Part shown: piece by piece, positions 23,601 through 31,708 of the stretch
Layout: the number at the start of each line of letters is the position of its first letter
Numbering within the stretch: the stretch's first letter is position 1
DNA from: Paracoccus marinus
GTDB taxonomy: Bacteria; Pseudomonadota; Alphaproteobacteria; Rhodobacterales; Rhodobacteraceae
Direction of reading: 5' to 3'
Length of the DNA: 64,000 bases
Assembly (NCBI RefSeq): GCF_007018965.1
Contig: NZ_VJYZ01000033.1
Coordinates: 310,001-374,000, forward strand
Translations under genes and position numbers: made by a program
The notes under the pieces: generated by a model
What the model saw: the letters and a program-made list of their open reading frames with translations, nothing else
The model's database searches: none
What the model was told of the DNA's origin: nothing

Positions 23601-25478
23601 CAGGTTCGCGCGAAGGTTGCTGGCGTCGCTGGACAGGGTGCCCTGCGCGGTCGCGGTCAGGCGCTGGGCGTTCACGGCGAGGTTGCGGATCTCGATCCCC
23701 TCGGTGCCGCGCCGGGCGCTGAGGTCGATGGTGGACTTGCCGCCCATCAGCCGGTCAAGCTGGTCCTGGTCGATCGAGATGTCGGTGCCTTCGACCCGCG
23801 CGTCGATGTCGAAGCCGCGCGTCAGCACGGTGTAAAGCCCCGTCACCTTCGCGTCGGCCCGCCCGGTCAGCGGCCGGCCGGCCAGCCTGGACAGGCGCGA
23901 AAGATCCTCGTAGGCCGCGTTCAGGTCGCCGGTCACGGTGATGCCGCTGTCCAAGCCGTTCACGTCCAGCCCGCCCGACAGGCCGTAATCCTGCCCGTCG
24001 AGCTTCAGGTCCGTCAGCCTGAGCGCGTCGCCGGGGGTCAGGGTGAACGTCGTCTCGACCTTCGCCTCCGTCCCGATCGCCGCCTGCAGGCCCGCGTCCT
24101 TCAGCGCGACGCCGGTCGCGGCAAGCGACAGGCGCCCCAGCACCTGCTGCACCTTGCCGCCGCTTTGCGGGACGCTGCCACCCCCGTCCAGCTGCACGGC
24201 GCCCAGCCGGTTGCCGTTCCAGACCAGATCGCCCAGCCGTCCGGCGGCGGTCCACGCCTCGCCGGTCGCGGCGTCGTAGGAAATCTGCAGGTTGCCCGAC
24301 TGCACGGTCGTCTCGGCGCCCGCGACGGGCAGGCGCACCGGCAGCTGCGTGGCGCCCGCGTCCTCGCCCAGGGACAGCAGCACGACCACGGACTGCGGCG
24401 CGCCGGTCTCGTTCGTCGTCAGCGATCCGGTCAGGCTGAGCGCGTCGGTCTTGACCAGCAGCACCGGCAGCGAGATGCGGCCGCTTTCGCCGCGCCAGCC
24501 CTCGGCCAGCAGTTGCGACTGGCTGCCGAAGAAGGCGCGGTTCTCGGGCGGCAGAAGGCTGGCCACGTCGCCGGTCAGTTCAAGCCGGAACCCGGTTCCC
24601 GGCGCGTTGTCGGGACCGGGCTTCGAGGCGGCAGAAACGCGGCCCGTGACGCGCGGCTGGCCCGCGGTCGCCAGCCTGATATCGGCGGCAAAGTCCGACA
24701 GCGGGCCGTTGCCCTTGATCTCGGCCTGGACGGCGGGGCGGTCCTGCAGCTTGACGAGGTTGGCGAACAGCCCGCCCTCGGCCTCGTCCAGCGTCAGGTC
24801 CAGCTTGAGATTCCGGGTCTCGTTGGAAAAGGCGGCGTCGAGCGCGAAGCTGCCGCGCTTGCCGTCCACCCGCGCGATCGCGAGCTTCGCCGTTCCTTCG
24901 CCGCCGCCCAGCTGCATCGCGCCGTTCAGCGACACGACCGCCGCCTCGCCGATCACCGGCTGGCCGATGTCCACGCGGGCGGCGGCGATGTTGGCGATGT
25001 CGACCGAAACCGGCAGGGTGGGCAGCTGAAAGTCCTTGATCTCGGGCGTGGCCTTCTCGCCCTCGCTTCTGGGCAGGCGGGGCAGACTGATTTCCTCGGC
25101 CGACAGCTCGGCGATCTCGATCCGGCGCGCGAACAGGGCCGAGCGGTCCCACTGGATGCCGCCGTTGCGGATTTCCAGCCAGACCCCGTCGGCGTCCGAA
25201 ATCGCGAGGCGGGTAAATGTCGCGCGGGACGACAGCGCGCCCTGGAATCCCTCGATCACGACGCTGCGCCCGGCGCTCGACAGGTTGCGTTCGAGAAAGC
25301 GGGTGATGAAGCCCTTGTCGTCCTCGACCTCGGCCGAGATGTCGGCGGCCTCGCTCGCCACGTCGGCATCCGCCTGCGCCGCGGCGTCCCCGGGCGGGCC
25401 GGCAGGGGCGCCCGCGTCCTGCGCGAACGCGAATGCGGGCAAGAGGATCAGCCACAGCACGAGGAAGATGCGTTTCAT
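20628..25478 (-). CDS. tamB: Translocation and assembly module protein TamB
   Basis: Very large periplasm-spanning protein of 1616 aa that works with TamA and is an AsmA-like bridge for lipid or outer-membrane protein transport. A signal/anchor at residues 1-20 (start 'MKRIFLVLWLILLP') is followed by long beta-repeat sequence with many 'GxLxLxG'-type repeats. It ends with the TamB/DUF490 C-terminal domain ('GRVDLLGRRFTMTEGLIEL', 'SQLLFGRGLDSISALQAAQL') and the terminal 'VGLFYERDY'. A start at 25478 is used since the frame upstream has no signal. Internal repeats between residues ~500 and 1100 recur every ~90-100 residues (for example 'VDGALTGTT', 'VDAALAGET', 'VDSLLAGQT'). Confidence 0.92.
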   Translation of the reverse strand: MKRIFLVLWLILLPAFAFAQDAGAPAGPPGDAAAQADADVASEAADISAEVEDDKGFITRFLERNLSSAGRSVVIEGFQGALSSRATFTRLAISDADGVWLEIRNGGIQWDRSALFARRIEIAELSAEEISLPRLPRSEGEKATPEIKDFQLPTLPVSVDIANIAAARVDIGQPVIGEAAVVSLNGAMQLGGGEGTAKLAIARVDGKRGSFALDAAFSNETRNLKLDLTLDEAEGGLFANLVKLQDRPAVQAEIKGNGPLSDFAADIRLATAGQPRVTGRVSAASKPGPDNAPGTGFRLELTGDVASLLPPENRAFFGSQSQLLAEGWRGESGRISLPVLLVKTDALSLTGSLTTNETGAPQSVVVLLSLGEDAGATQLPVRLPVAGAETTVQSGNLQISYDAATGEAWTAAGRLGDLVWNGNRLGAVQLDGGGSVPQSGGKVQQVLGRLSLAATGVALKDAGLQAAIGTEAKVETTFTLTPGDALRLTDLKLDGQDYGLSGGLDVNGLDSGITVTGDLNAAYEDLSRLSRLAGRPLTGRADAKVTGLYTVLTRGFDIDARVEGTDISIDQDQLDRLMGGKSTIDLSARRGTEGIEIRNLAVNAQRLTATAQGTLSSDASNLRANLRLASLTDADPELAGSLTAEAMISGAQGMRRLALNGEATDLIVGVPELDGTLKGRTNINVIAQQEGGSFKVEQLRVANPQLTVDGQGNFIPGQLDAKFDLTVPDLTVLGRGLSGALEAQATATEADGTQAFNVTGTGTELRLGREDVDGALTGTTRFDLQATRRDGIVTVQSLDLGNDQLTATAKGVIGGTATDIDGHVDIKSLASFGRGWKGALSLDGSVTDDGSGLRRFDLTGTAQDLALGQQVDGALTGTTTLALRGTQQGSTFTIEQGELVNPQASVRAQGRYAPQDTNLTAQIGVADLGAFGMGWKGALNADASFVDDGTGARRLTVDGTGTDLSLGQTEVDAALAGETRLTVRALERAGVFTIEDAAIRNARLTADARGTVGGGATDVTVDLDAGDLRFLGRGIGGALDATAQLTDYGQGSRRVAAQGTASGLSIGNPKVDSLLAGQTTFDLAATQSPAGIAIERLVARNGQVQVTTSGNPADGLDVDANLSNLALLVPGVPGPATATGTVRQEPGGLILDIAATAPGGTRAQVAGRLATDGGDSDVRVSGVSDAAIANPFLRTRSVQGPVAFDLRLAGPPSLDALTGTVNLNGARLSDPNLGLSIDPLQATANLQNGLINLDVRGTVDAGGTLRVTGPVDLRGGSPSLNLTAELNSVTLRNPDLYETVADGTVTITGLASQGPLIAGRIRLEETEFRIPTSGLGGAGAIPGITHLGEPPAVRGTRARAGLLPFPSADSRIAGLAGPPATPPAVAARLDLTIDAPARVFVRGRGIDAELGGQIRLTGTARNIIPIGQLELIRGRVDLLGRRFTMTEGLIELQGSLMPVIRLVAETQRDSITTRIIIDGEIRDPEITFESNPELPEEEVLSQLLFGRGLDSISALQAAQLANAIAVLAGTGSAGIVSNLRDSVGLDDLDLTTDEEGDISVRAGKYLSDNLYTDVQVEADGTSKINLNLDVSTALTARGSVGSDGDSTVGLFYERDY

Positions 25479-25551
25479 CGGAATGCCCGTTCTCGGATGC
25501 CCGTTTCGGGGATCGGCGGGCAAGGGGCGCCCGGTCCCGATCCGCGTGTTC

Positions 25552-27561
25552 TCAGAATGCCTGACCCAGCCCCAGATAGACCTGCACGCCCTCGCCGGTG
25601 TCGCCGCCGACCGGCCCCGCCACGTCGAAGCGCAGCGGCCCGATGGGCGTGTTGTAGCGCACGCCGACGCCCGCGCCGGCGTGCCAGTCGCTGTCGCCGC
25701 CGAACGCGCCGTCGGTCCAGACCTTGCCCGCGTCGGCGAAACCGACCAGCCCGATCTTTTCGCGCAGCTGATAGCGGACCTCGGCGGTGGCGTTCGCGAC
25801 GCTCATCCCGCCGGTTTCGATCGTGGTGCCGTCGGGGCCGGGAATGACCTCGGCGCCGAGCGACTGGTAGGGCTGGCCGCGCACCGATGCGCCGCCGCCG
25901 GAATAGAACAGGTATTCGCGCGGCGTCTCGTCGATCTCGGGGCCGAAGATCGACCCGGCGCGGGCGCGGCCCGCCAGCGTAAAGCGGTCGGTCGCGCCGA
26001 AGCTGCGATAGGCCCGCGCCTCGCCCGCCGCGCGCACGCCCGAACCCGTGTCCTGAAAGCCCGCGAACGGCGTCAGCTCGCCCTGCAGCCAGAAGCCGCG
26101 CTTGGCGTCGGTCATCAGCGGCTCGCGCCGGTCCCAGGTCACCGCGACGGGCAGGGCCAGCACCTCGAAGTCCGAAACGCCGTCCGAATCGTCGTCGACC
26201 TTGGAACGCCGGTATTGCAGCGCGATGTCGCCCGTCAGCCGCTCGCTTGGCTGGTAGGTGAAGCCGATGCCCAGGACGCCAAGGTCCTGGCTGTAGTCTT
26301 CTTCCTGCATCTGCTCGGCCCGAGCCTCGACATAGGCAGTCGTGTCGGGGTTCAGCGTGGCGGGCCGGTCCAGCCGCACGCCCAGCAGCAGGTCGCGCCC
26401 CGACGTGCCCGAGCCGATGTCGCGCACCTCGCCGTCCACCCGCAGCCGCTCGCCCCCGCCAAGAAGGTTGCGGTGCATCCAGTAGCCCGAAATCGCCGCG
26501 CCGTCCTGCGAGCTGATCTCGAACCCCGCGCCGATCCGGCGCAGCTTCTGCTCGACGACGGTCAGCGTCACGTCGAGCGTGTCGCCGGGGCCCAGGAACT
26601 CGGCCTCTTCCAGCGTGATCGCGGAAAAGACGCCGGTGCGGCGCAGGCGGCGGCGCACGGTTTCAAGATCTTCGGGATCGAACGGCTCGCCCTCGGGGAA
26701 ACCCGCGATCTTGCGAAGGCGGCGCGGGTCCATCCGTTCCTGGCCTTTGATCGTCAGCTGGCCGAAGCGCACGCGGGGACCGGGGTCCAGCGCGATGCGG
26801 CTGTCGATGGTGGCGGTCGGGTGGCTCGCCACGATCTCGGTCGCGGCCACGTCGGCCTTGGCGTGGCTCTGGTCGCGCCATGCCTCGACGCCCGCGCGGG
26901 CGGCCTGGCGGATGGTCGATGTGCGCGCGACCTCGCCCTTGAGGTAGCCGGCGGGCAGGTCGGTATCGGGGGCGAGCGGCGCGATCTGCGCCCGGCTGTA
27001 GCGGAAAAGGGGGCCGGGCTGCACGTCCACGACCACCTGCCGGACCACGTCCGGCGCATCGAGCGGCGCGATCGACGATGCCTCGACCCCGTCCAGCTGG
27101 ATCGCGATGACGACGCTGTAATAGCCGTTGTCGTAAAGCGCGGCGATCAGGCGGGCATAGTCGGCGCGCGCGGCCGCCAGCACGTCCTGCCCGGTCAGCC
27201 GCCCCTCGGCCAGCGTGTCGGTGAGGACGGAGGCGTTGCGAAGCGTCCGTTCCAGCCCGGCGTCGCCGCCCTGCACCCGGAACACCAGATCGACGGGGGA
27301 GTTCGTGCCGGGCTTGCCCCCGAACAGCCGCGCAAACGGTGATGACGCCGACGAGGCGGAGCCCGACCCCGACGATCCCGAAGACCCCGATCCCGACGAC
27401 CCCGAGCCCGCCGATCCCGAACCCGCCGATTGCGCCAGCGCCATCCTCGGCCCGGACGCGGCCGTGGCGGCGATCCCAGCCACGCACAGGGCGACGACGG
27501 ACGCCGCGGTCAGGTGCCGTCTGCCGGCCGCGCGCCGGTCGTTGCGATCACTGGTCTGCAC
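25552..27561 (-). CDS. tamA: Outer membrane assembly factor TamA (BamA/Omp85 family)
   Basis: Outer-membrane barrel protein of about 669 aa that pairs with TamB. A signal peptide ('LTAASVVALCVAGIAATAAS') is followed by a low-complexity Gly/Ser linker (residues ~45-75). POTRA domains come next (from about 'VDLVFRVQGG', 'GPLFRYSRAQIAPLAPDTDL', 'VRFGQLTIKG'), then a 16-strand barrel with 'REYLFYSGGGASVRGQPYQS' and a C-terminal aromatic 'YLGLGQAF'. The GTG at 27561 precedes a basic n-region. An ATG at 27624 is an alternative. It lies 73 bp upstream of tamB in the same operon. Confidence 0.9.
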   Translation of the reverse strand: MQTSDRNDRRAAGRRHLTAASVVALCVAGIAATAASGPRMALAQSAGSGSAGSGSSGSGSSGSSGSGSASSASSPFARLFGGKPGTNSPVDLVFRVQGGDAGLERTLRNASVLTDTLAEGRLTGQDVLAAARADYARLIAALYDNGYYSVVIAIQLDGVEASSIAPLDAPDVVRQVVVDVQPGPLFRYSRAQIAPLAPDTDLPAGYLKGEVARTSTIRQAARAGVEAWRDQSHAKADVAATEIVASHPTATIDSRIALDPGPRVRFGQLTIKGQERMDPRRLRKIAGFPEGEPFDPEDLETVRRRLRRTGVFSAITLEEAEFLGPGDTLDVTLTVVEQKLRRIGAGFEISSQDGAAISGYWMHRNLLGGGERLRVDGEVRDIGSGTSGRDLLLGVRLDRPATLNPDTTAYVEARAEQMQEEDYSQDLGVLGIGFTYQPSERLTGDIALQYRRSKVDDDSDGVSDFEVLALPVAVTWDRREPLMTDAKRGFWLQGELTPFAGFQDTGSGVRAAGEARAYRSFGATDRFTLAGRARAGSIFGPEIDETPREYLFYSGGGASVRGQPYQSLGAEVIPGPDGTTIETGGMSVANATAEVRYQLREKIGLVGFADAGKVWTDGAFGGDSDWHAGAGVGVRYNTPIGPLRFDVAGPVGGDTGEGVQVYLGLGQAF
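27345..27435. repeat. Short tandem repeat encoding the TamA Gly/Ser linker
   Basis: A run of degenerate CCCGA(C/T/G) units encodes a Gly-Ser-rich segment on the minus strand. The repeat may vary in length among strains. Confidence 0.55.
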
Positions 27562-27649
27562 GTCGCCTGTCCGCCCGCTTTGGTCTTGTTCTTTGCGGCC
27601 AGTCTTGCAGCAGTCGGCGCGCATTGCCAGCCGAACGGCGCATGCCGGG

Positions 27650-28537
27650 TCAGATTTCGCGCAACTGTGCCACACAGCCCCTGAGCGGCGCGAGGTCGTC
27701 GGCGATTTCGACCACCGGCATGTCGCGCAGGTGGTCGATGACGGCGGGCGGCATCCCCTTGGCAGCGAAGGCCGCTTCCAGACCCGACAGGAACGCGGCG
27801 CCCTCGCGCGCCATTGCCCGCGCCGCGCTGCCCGCAAGCCACAGCCCCTGGTCCGGCCAGTGGCGCAGGGCGAGATCGCCGCAGGTCATGCCGAACAGTT
27901 CGGCGGCGAGCGCCATGGGTTCGGCGTGACCCGCCGCCGTGGCGGCCGCCGTCAGGCGGGGCAGGGCGGGACCTGCCAGCAGCAGCTCGATCGACGGAAA
28001 GTCGTCGGCGGTCGTGCCGAGCGCCTGGCGCAGCCGGTCGGCGACCATCGCCGGCAGCAGCGCGTGTCCGGTTTCGGATTCCAGCGTGATCGTGTGGCCG
28101 TCCAGGTGGCGGACGGGGCAGACGTTGAAGCCGGTGCCCGCATTCACCACCAGCGCCTGCGCGTTGCCGCCCCAGCCGGCCCGCCCCGGTCGCACGGTCA
28201 CGACCTGATCGCCGGTCAGATGCGGCAGCGAAAACCCGGTCGCCGCCATGTCGTTGATGATTCGCGCCTCGCAGTTCAGGTCGGACCCCAGCTGACCTGC
28301 GGGCAGCGCCCAGTCGCGGTTGGTCAGATACCCCACGCCGTCGATCACCGGGCCCGCCACCGACACCACGATCCGCCCCGGATCGCCCGCGCCCGCACCC
28401 AGCAGGCGGCGCACCAGCGGAACGAATTCCGACTGCGGCAGCGGGCCGCGCACCACCTCGGTCCGCAAAATCTGGGCGTTTTCCACCAGTCCGACGCGAA
28501 GGTTGGTACCCCCGATATCTGCCACGACGTCAGTCAC
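27650..28537 (-). CDS. glk: Glucokinase (ATP-dependent, Glk family)
   Basis: Phosphorylates glucose with ATP in the cytoplasm. 295 aa with a GTG start after AGAGGTGG. 'ADIGGTNLRVGLVE' at the N-terminus is the phosphate-binding loop, 'IINDMAATGFSLPHL' holds the catalytic Asp region, and 'LVVNAGTGFNVCPV' and 'ESETGHALLP' are the glucokinase substrate motifs. It is 20-25 residues shorter than E. coli Glk. It lies 88 bp upstream of tamA in the same direction. An operon link to tam genes is possible but not shown. Confidence 0.85.
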   Translation of the reverse strand: MTDVVADIGGTNLRVGLVENAQILRTEVVRGPLPQSEFVPLVRRLLGAGAGDPGRIVVSVAGPVIDGVGYLTNRDWALPAGQLGSDLNCEARIINDMAATGFSLPHLTGDQVVTVRPGRAGWGGNAQALVVNAGTGFNVCPVRHLDGHTITLESETGHALLPAMVADRLRQALGTTADDFPSIELLLAGPALPRLTAAATAAGHAEPMALAAELFGMTCGDLALRHWPDQGLWLAGSAARAMAREGAAFLSGLEAAFAAKGMPPAVIDHLRDMPVVEIADDLAPLRGCVAQLREI

Positions 28538-28691
28538 TTGCCACCTCTTGCCGCCTTTTCTTCACGCCTGGTTGATCGGATGTGGGGTCGGTCTGCCACA
28601 ATCGCCCGGAACCGCGCAATGAGCCGCGCGTTCCCCCTTGACAAAGCAAGACACGTACATCGCACCGCACGCCGCCGAAGGGTTTGTCCCC

Positions 28692-29123
28692 ATGTTCTCC
28701 GTTCGCACCGCCGCCCTGGTCCTTGCCGCCGCAACCGCCGTTGCTCCGATCACCGCCGCCTATTCGGCGGTCGAGGCGCGGGGCGAGCTGCCGTCGGTCA
28801 AGGCATGGTCCGCGGTCGCCGGCATGAGCGCGCGTCAAGTGGTGGACCTTGCCGGATCGCTGCCCGCCGGCGTCAGCGACGCGGGCACCCCGTGGTGCGA
28901 TGCCAATGCCGAGATTCACGGCGCGCTGGATGCCGAATACGGCGAAACGCTGGTCGTTAGCAAGCGCGACGGCCTGCGGCTGTGGGGTTCGGACGAGATG
29001 GGAACGTGGACGATGGTGCTGGAACGCGCCGACGGCAGCAGCTGCGTCGTGGCGTCGGGCATCGGCTACCATGATGGGACCGACCCCTCGGCGATCTTCC
29101 GCTCCGCCGGGCTGAGCAGCTGA
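28692..29123 (+). CDS. Exported protein of unknown function
   Basis: 143 aa. Residues 1-27 form a signal peptide ('RTAALVLAAATAVAPITAAY'). The mature part has two Cys ('PWCDANAEI' and 'SSCVVASG'), probably a disulfide, and a beta-rich C-terminal half ('GLRLWGSDEMGTWTMVLERA'). The ATG at 28692 follows GAAGGG. An earlier ATG at 28638 gives an N-terminus that hides the signal peptide. I do not recognise a family. The downstream neighbour is ahcY, separated by a strong hairpin. Confidence 0.7.
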   Translation: MFSVRTAALVLAAATAVAPITAAYSAVEARGELPSVKAWSAVAGMSARQVVDLAGSLPAGVSDAGTPWCDANAEIHGALDAEYGETLVVSKRDGLRLWGSDEMGTWTMVLERADGSSCVVASGIGYHDGTDPSAIFRSAGLSS

Positions 29124-29164
29124 TCCTGTAAGCCGTCCGTCTCACTTCTCTGTTCATTGCGTTG

Positions 29165-29193
29165 GTGCGCCGGCTGTGACATTGCCGGCGCAC
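29165..29193 (+). promoter_or_regulatory. Strong hairpin in the ahcY leader
   Basis: A perfect 10-bp stem GTGCGCCGGC / GCCGGCGCAC with the nine-base loop TGTGACATT is followed by ATCCATTTTGCG. It may be the weak terminator of the preceding gene or a regulatory element in the ahcY 5' leader (start at 29219). It does not match the known SAH, SAM-II or SAM/SAH riboswitch consensus. Confidence 0.55.
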
Positions 29194-29218
29194 ATCCATT
29201 TTGCGTCAGGCCCTTCCC

Positions 29219-30619
29219 ATGCAGACCGAAAACGGTTCGATCATCCGCGACATCTCTCTGGCCGACTATGGCCGCAAGGAACTGGATATCGCGGAAACCG
29301 AAATGCCCGGCCTGATGGCGCTGCGGCAGGAATACGGCGGGGCGAAACCGCTGGCCGGGGCGCGGATCGCCGGATCGCTGCACATGACGATCCAGACCGC
29401 CGTCCTGATCGAGACGCTCGTCGCCCTGGGCGCGGACGTCCGCTGGGCGTCGTGCAATATCTATTCGACGCAGGACCACGCCGCCGCCGCGATCGCCGCG
29501 ACCGGCGTTCCGGTGTTCGCGATCAAGGGCGAGACGCTGCCGGAATACTGGTCCTACACCGACAAGATCTTCCAGTTCGCCGACGGCACCGCCAACATGA
29601 TCCTGGACGACGGCGGCGATGCCACGCTGTATATCCTGATGGGCGCGCGGGTCGAGGCGGGCGAAACCGACCTGATCGCCGCCCCGCAGTCCGAAGAGGA
29701 AGAGGCGCTCTTCGCCCAGATCCGCGAGCGTCTTGCCGCAAGCCCCGGCTGGTTCACCGCGCAGCGCGACGCGATCCGCGGCGTGTCCGAGGAAACCACC
29801 ACCGGCGTCCATCGCCTGTACGACCTGCACAAGAAGGGCCTGCTGCCGTTCCCGGCGATCAACGTCAACGACAGCGTCACCAAGTCCAAGTTCGACAACA
29901 AGTACGGCTGCAAGGAGTCGCTCGTGGACGGCATCCGCCGCGCGACCGATACGATGATGGCGGGCAAGGTCGCGGTCGTCTGCGGCTACGGCGATGTGGG
30001 CAAGGGCTCGGCCGCCAGCCTTCAGGGCGCGGGCGCGCGGGTGAAGGTGACCGAGGTCGATCCGATCTGCGCGCTGCAGGCCGCGATGGACGGGTTCGAG
30101 GTCGTGACGCTGGAAGACGTGGCCGCCACCGCCGACATCTTCGTCACCACCACCGGCAACAAGGACGTGATCCGGCTCGAGCACATGCGCGAGATGAAGG
30201 ACATGGCGATCGTCGGCAACATCGGCCACTTCGACAACGAGATCCAGGTCGCTGCCCTTCGCAACCACAAGTGGACGAACATCAAGGACCAGGTGGACAT
30301 GATCGAGATGCCTTCGGGCAGCCGCATCATCCTGCTGAGCCAGGGCCGTCTTCTGAACCTCGGGAACGCAACCGGGCACCCGTCCTTCGTCATGTCGGCC
30401 AGCTTCACCAACCAGGTGCTGGCGCAGATCGAGCTGTGGACCAAGGGCGACGACTACCGTCCCGGCGTCTACATCCTGCCCAAGCACCTCGACGAGAAGG
30501 TCGCGCGGCTGCATCTGGACCGGATCGGCGTCCGCCTGACCCAGCTGCGCCCCGATCAGGCCGACTACATCGGCGTGAGCGTCGACGGTCCGTTCAAGGC
30601 CGAGCATTACCGCTACTGA
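29219..30619 (+). CDS. ahcY: Adenosylhomocysteinase
   Basis: Splits S-adenosylhomocysteine to adenosine and homocysteine, NAD-dependent and cytoplasmic. 466 aa. Signatures include '[14 protein letters not shown]', '[14 protein letters not shown]', '[20 protein letters not shown]', the Rossmann motif '[13 protein letters not shown]' (around residues 249-262) and the terminal 'FKAEHYRY'. The ATG at 29219 is the family start. A TTG 18 bases upstream is less likely. The next gene (DUF454) starts one base after the stop. Confidence 0.95.
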   Translation: MQTENGSIIRDISLADYGRKELDIAETEMPGLMALRQEYGGAKPLAGARIAGSLHMTIQTAVLIETLVALGADVRWASCNIYSTQDHAAAAIAATGVPVFAIKGETLPEYWSYTDKIFQFADGTANMILDDGGDATLYILMGARVEAGETDLIAAPQSEEEEALFAQIRERLAASPGWFTAQRDAIRGVSEETTTGVHRLYDLHKKGLLPFPAINVNDSVTKSKFDNKYGCKESLVDGIRRATDTMMAGKVAVVCGYGDVGKGSAASLQGAGARVKVTEVDPICALQAAMDGFEVVTLEDVAATADIFVTTTGNKDVIRLEHMREMKDMAIVGNIGHFDNEIQVAALRNHKWTNIKDQVDMIEMPSGSRIILLSQGRLLNLGNATGHPSFVMSASFTNQVLAQIELWTKGDDYRPGVYILPKHLDEKVARLHLDRIGVRLTQLRPDQADYIGVSVDGPFKAEHYRY

Positions 30620-30620
30620 C

Positions 30621-30983
30621 ATGCGCTATTTCTGGGGTGCCGTCGGGTTTCTGGGCGTCGCGCTGGCCGTCATCGGAACCGTGACGCCGGTGGTGCCGAC
30701 CGTCCCGTTCCTCATCATGGCGGCCTATGGCTTTGCGCGGTCGTCCCCGCGCTTTCACGCGCGGCTGATGAACCATCGCCTGTTCGGGCCGCAGATCAGG
30801 CAATGGCAGGACCACCAGGCGATCGACCGCAGGGTCAAGATCTTCTCGATCGCCAGCATGGCGGGCGGGCTGTGCGTCAGCTATTTCCTGCTGGCGCCGA
30901 AATACTGGCTGATCCAGGTCGCGGTGCTGACGCTGGTGTCGATCTTCATCGTCACCCGCCCCGCACCGCCCGCGAATATCTAG
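30621..30983 (+). CDS. DUF454 (YbaN-like) membrane protein
   Basis: 120 aa inner-membrane protein. It begins 'MRYFWGAVGFLGVALAVIGT' and then 'TPVVPTVPFLIMAAYGFARS', the DUF454 signature. 'SPRFHARLMNHRLFGPQIRQ' is the conserved loop. Two further hydrophobic helices end the protein. It starts one base after ahcY and is presumably co-transcribed. Function is unknown. Its 3' end overlaps the convergent enoyl-CoA hydratase gene by four bases. Confidence 0.85.
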   Translation: MRYFWGAVGFLGVALAVIGTVTPVVPTVPFLIMAAYGFARSSPRFHARLMNHRLFGPQIRQWQDHQAIDRRVKIFSIASMAGGLCVSYFLLAPKYWLIQVAVLTLVSIFIVTRPAPPANI

Positions 30984-31639
30984 CGGGTCGCGTCTAGCGG
31001 CGCGCCGGCCGCGCGGACCATCCGGGTGATCGCCGCGACATGGTCGGGGGCCGCCGCCCTTGCGCCTGCGCAAAGCGACAGCGCCGCGTCCATCAGCGCC
31101 TCGGGCGCCACCACGCGGTCGAACAGCCCCCAGGCCAGCGCCTCGTCCGTGCCGATCCGCTGGCCCGCCGACAGGATCATCGCGGCCCGCGACCGCCCGG
31201 CCAGGTCCACCAGACGCACCACGTCCGAGGGCTGGGGCAGGAAGCCCAGCTTCATTACCGGATAGAAGATCTGCGCGCCCGCGGCCGCGATGCGGATGTC
31301 GCAGGCCAGCGCCATGCCGCAGCCGCCGCCCGCGACGGTGCCGTTGAGCGCGGCGACCGTCAGGCACGGCAGCGCCGCGACCGCGCCCGAAAGCCGTTCC
31401 CACAGCGGCGACACGGCAAGGCCGCCCGCGGCGTGGGCCAGGTCCGCGCCCGCCGAGAACACCTTGCCCGTGCCGGTCAGGATCATCGCCCGCGCACCCG
31501 CTTGCGCGACCTCGTCCATGGCGGCGATCAGCGCCTCCAGCATCGTGGCGGACAGCGCGTTGGCCTTTTCCGGCCGATCGAGAACAACTTTCACGACACC
31601 GTCAGAATAATGATGGATCCAAACCGGGCCGCGGGTCAT
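30980..31639 (-). CDS. Enoyl-CoA hydratase/isomerase family protein
   Basis: 219 aa crotonase-fold enzyme, somewhat short for the family (about 255). The N-terminus 'VKVVLDRPEKANALSATMLE' is typical. The two oxyanion-hole stretches 'VFSAGADLA' and 'GTVAGGGCGMALACDIRIAA' are present. The usual catalytic Glu positions are partly replaced ('FYPVMKLGFLPQPSDVVRL'), so the reaction is uncertain. It is convergent with the DUF454 gene. The C-terminus is truncated relative to hydratases with a helical C-terminal arm. Confidence 0.8.
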   Translation of the reverse strand: MTRGPVWIHHYSDGVVKVVLDRPEKANALSATMLEALIAAMDEVAQAGARAMILTGTGKVFSAGADLAHAAGGLAVSPLWERLSGAVAALPCLTVAALNGTVAGGGCGMALACDIRIAAAGAQIFYPVMKLGFLPQPSDVVRLVDLAGRSRAAMILSAGQRIGTDEALAWGLFDRVVAPEALMDAALSLCAGARAAAPDHVAAITRMVRAAGAPLDATR

Positions 31640-31708
31640 TGGCCTGTGATTCCCGTCATGCCATCATGTGGCATCACATTTCCTGCGCCAAACCTGAAAG
31701 GATGAGGC

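Noticed and set aside
21540..25847. 1435-codon plus-strand frame opposite tamB
   Set aside because: It is antisense to TamB with its intact C-terminal domain. The product is low in complexity and typical of antisense GC-rich sequence.
28638..28691. Earlier start for the exported unknown protein
   Set aside because: It would add 18 residues in front of the signal peptide, and the ATG at 28692 has the better ribosome site.
29124..29218. SAH or SAM-type riboswitch ahead of ahcY
   Set aside because: The conserved core of the known SAH, SAM-II and SAM/SAH classes is not present. Only a simple hairpin is seen.
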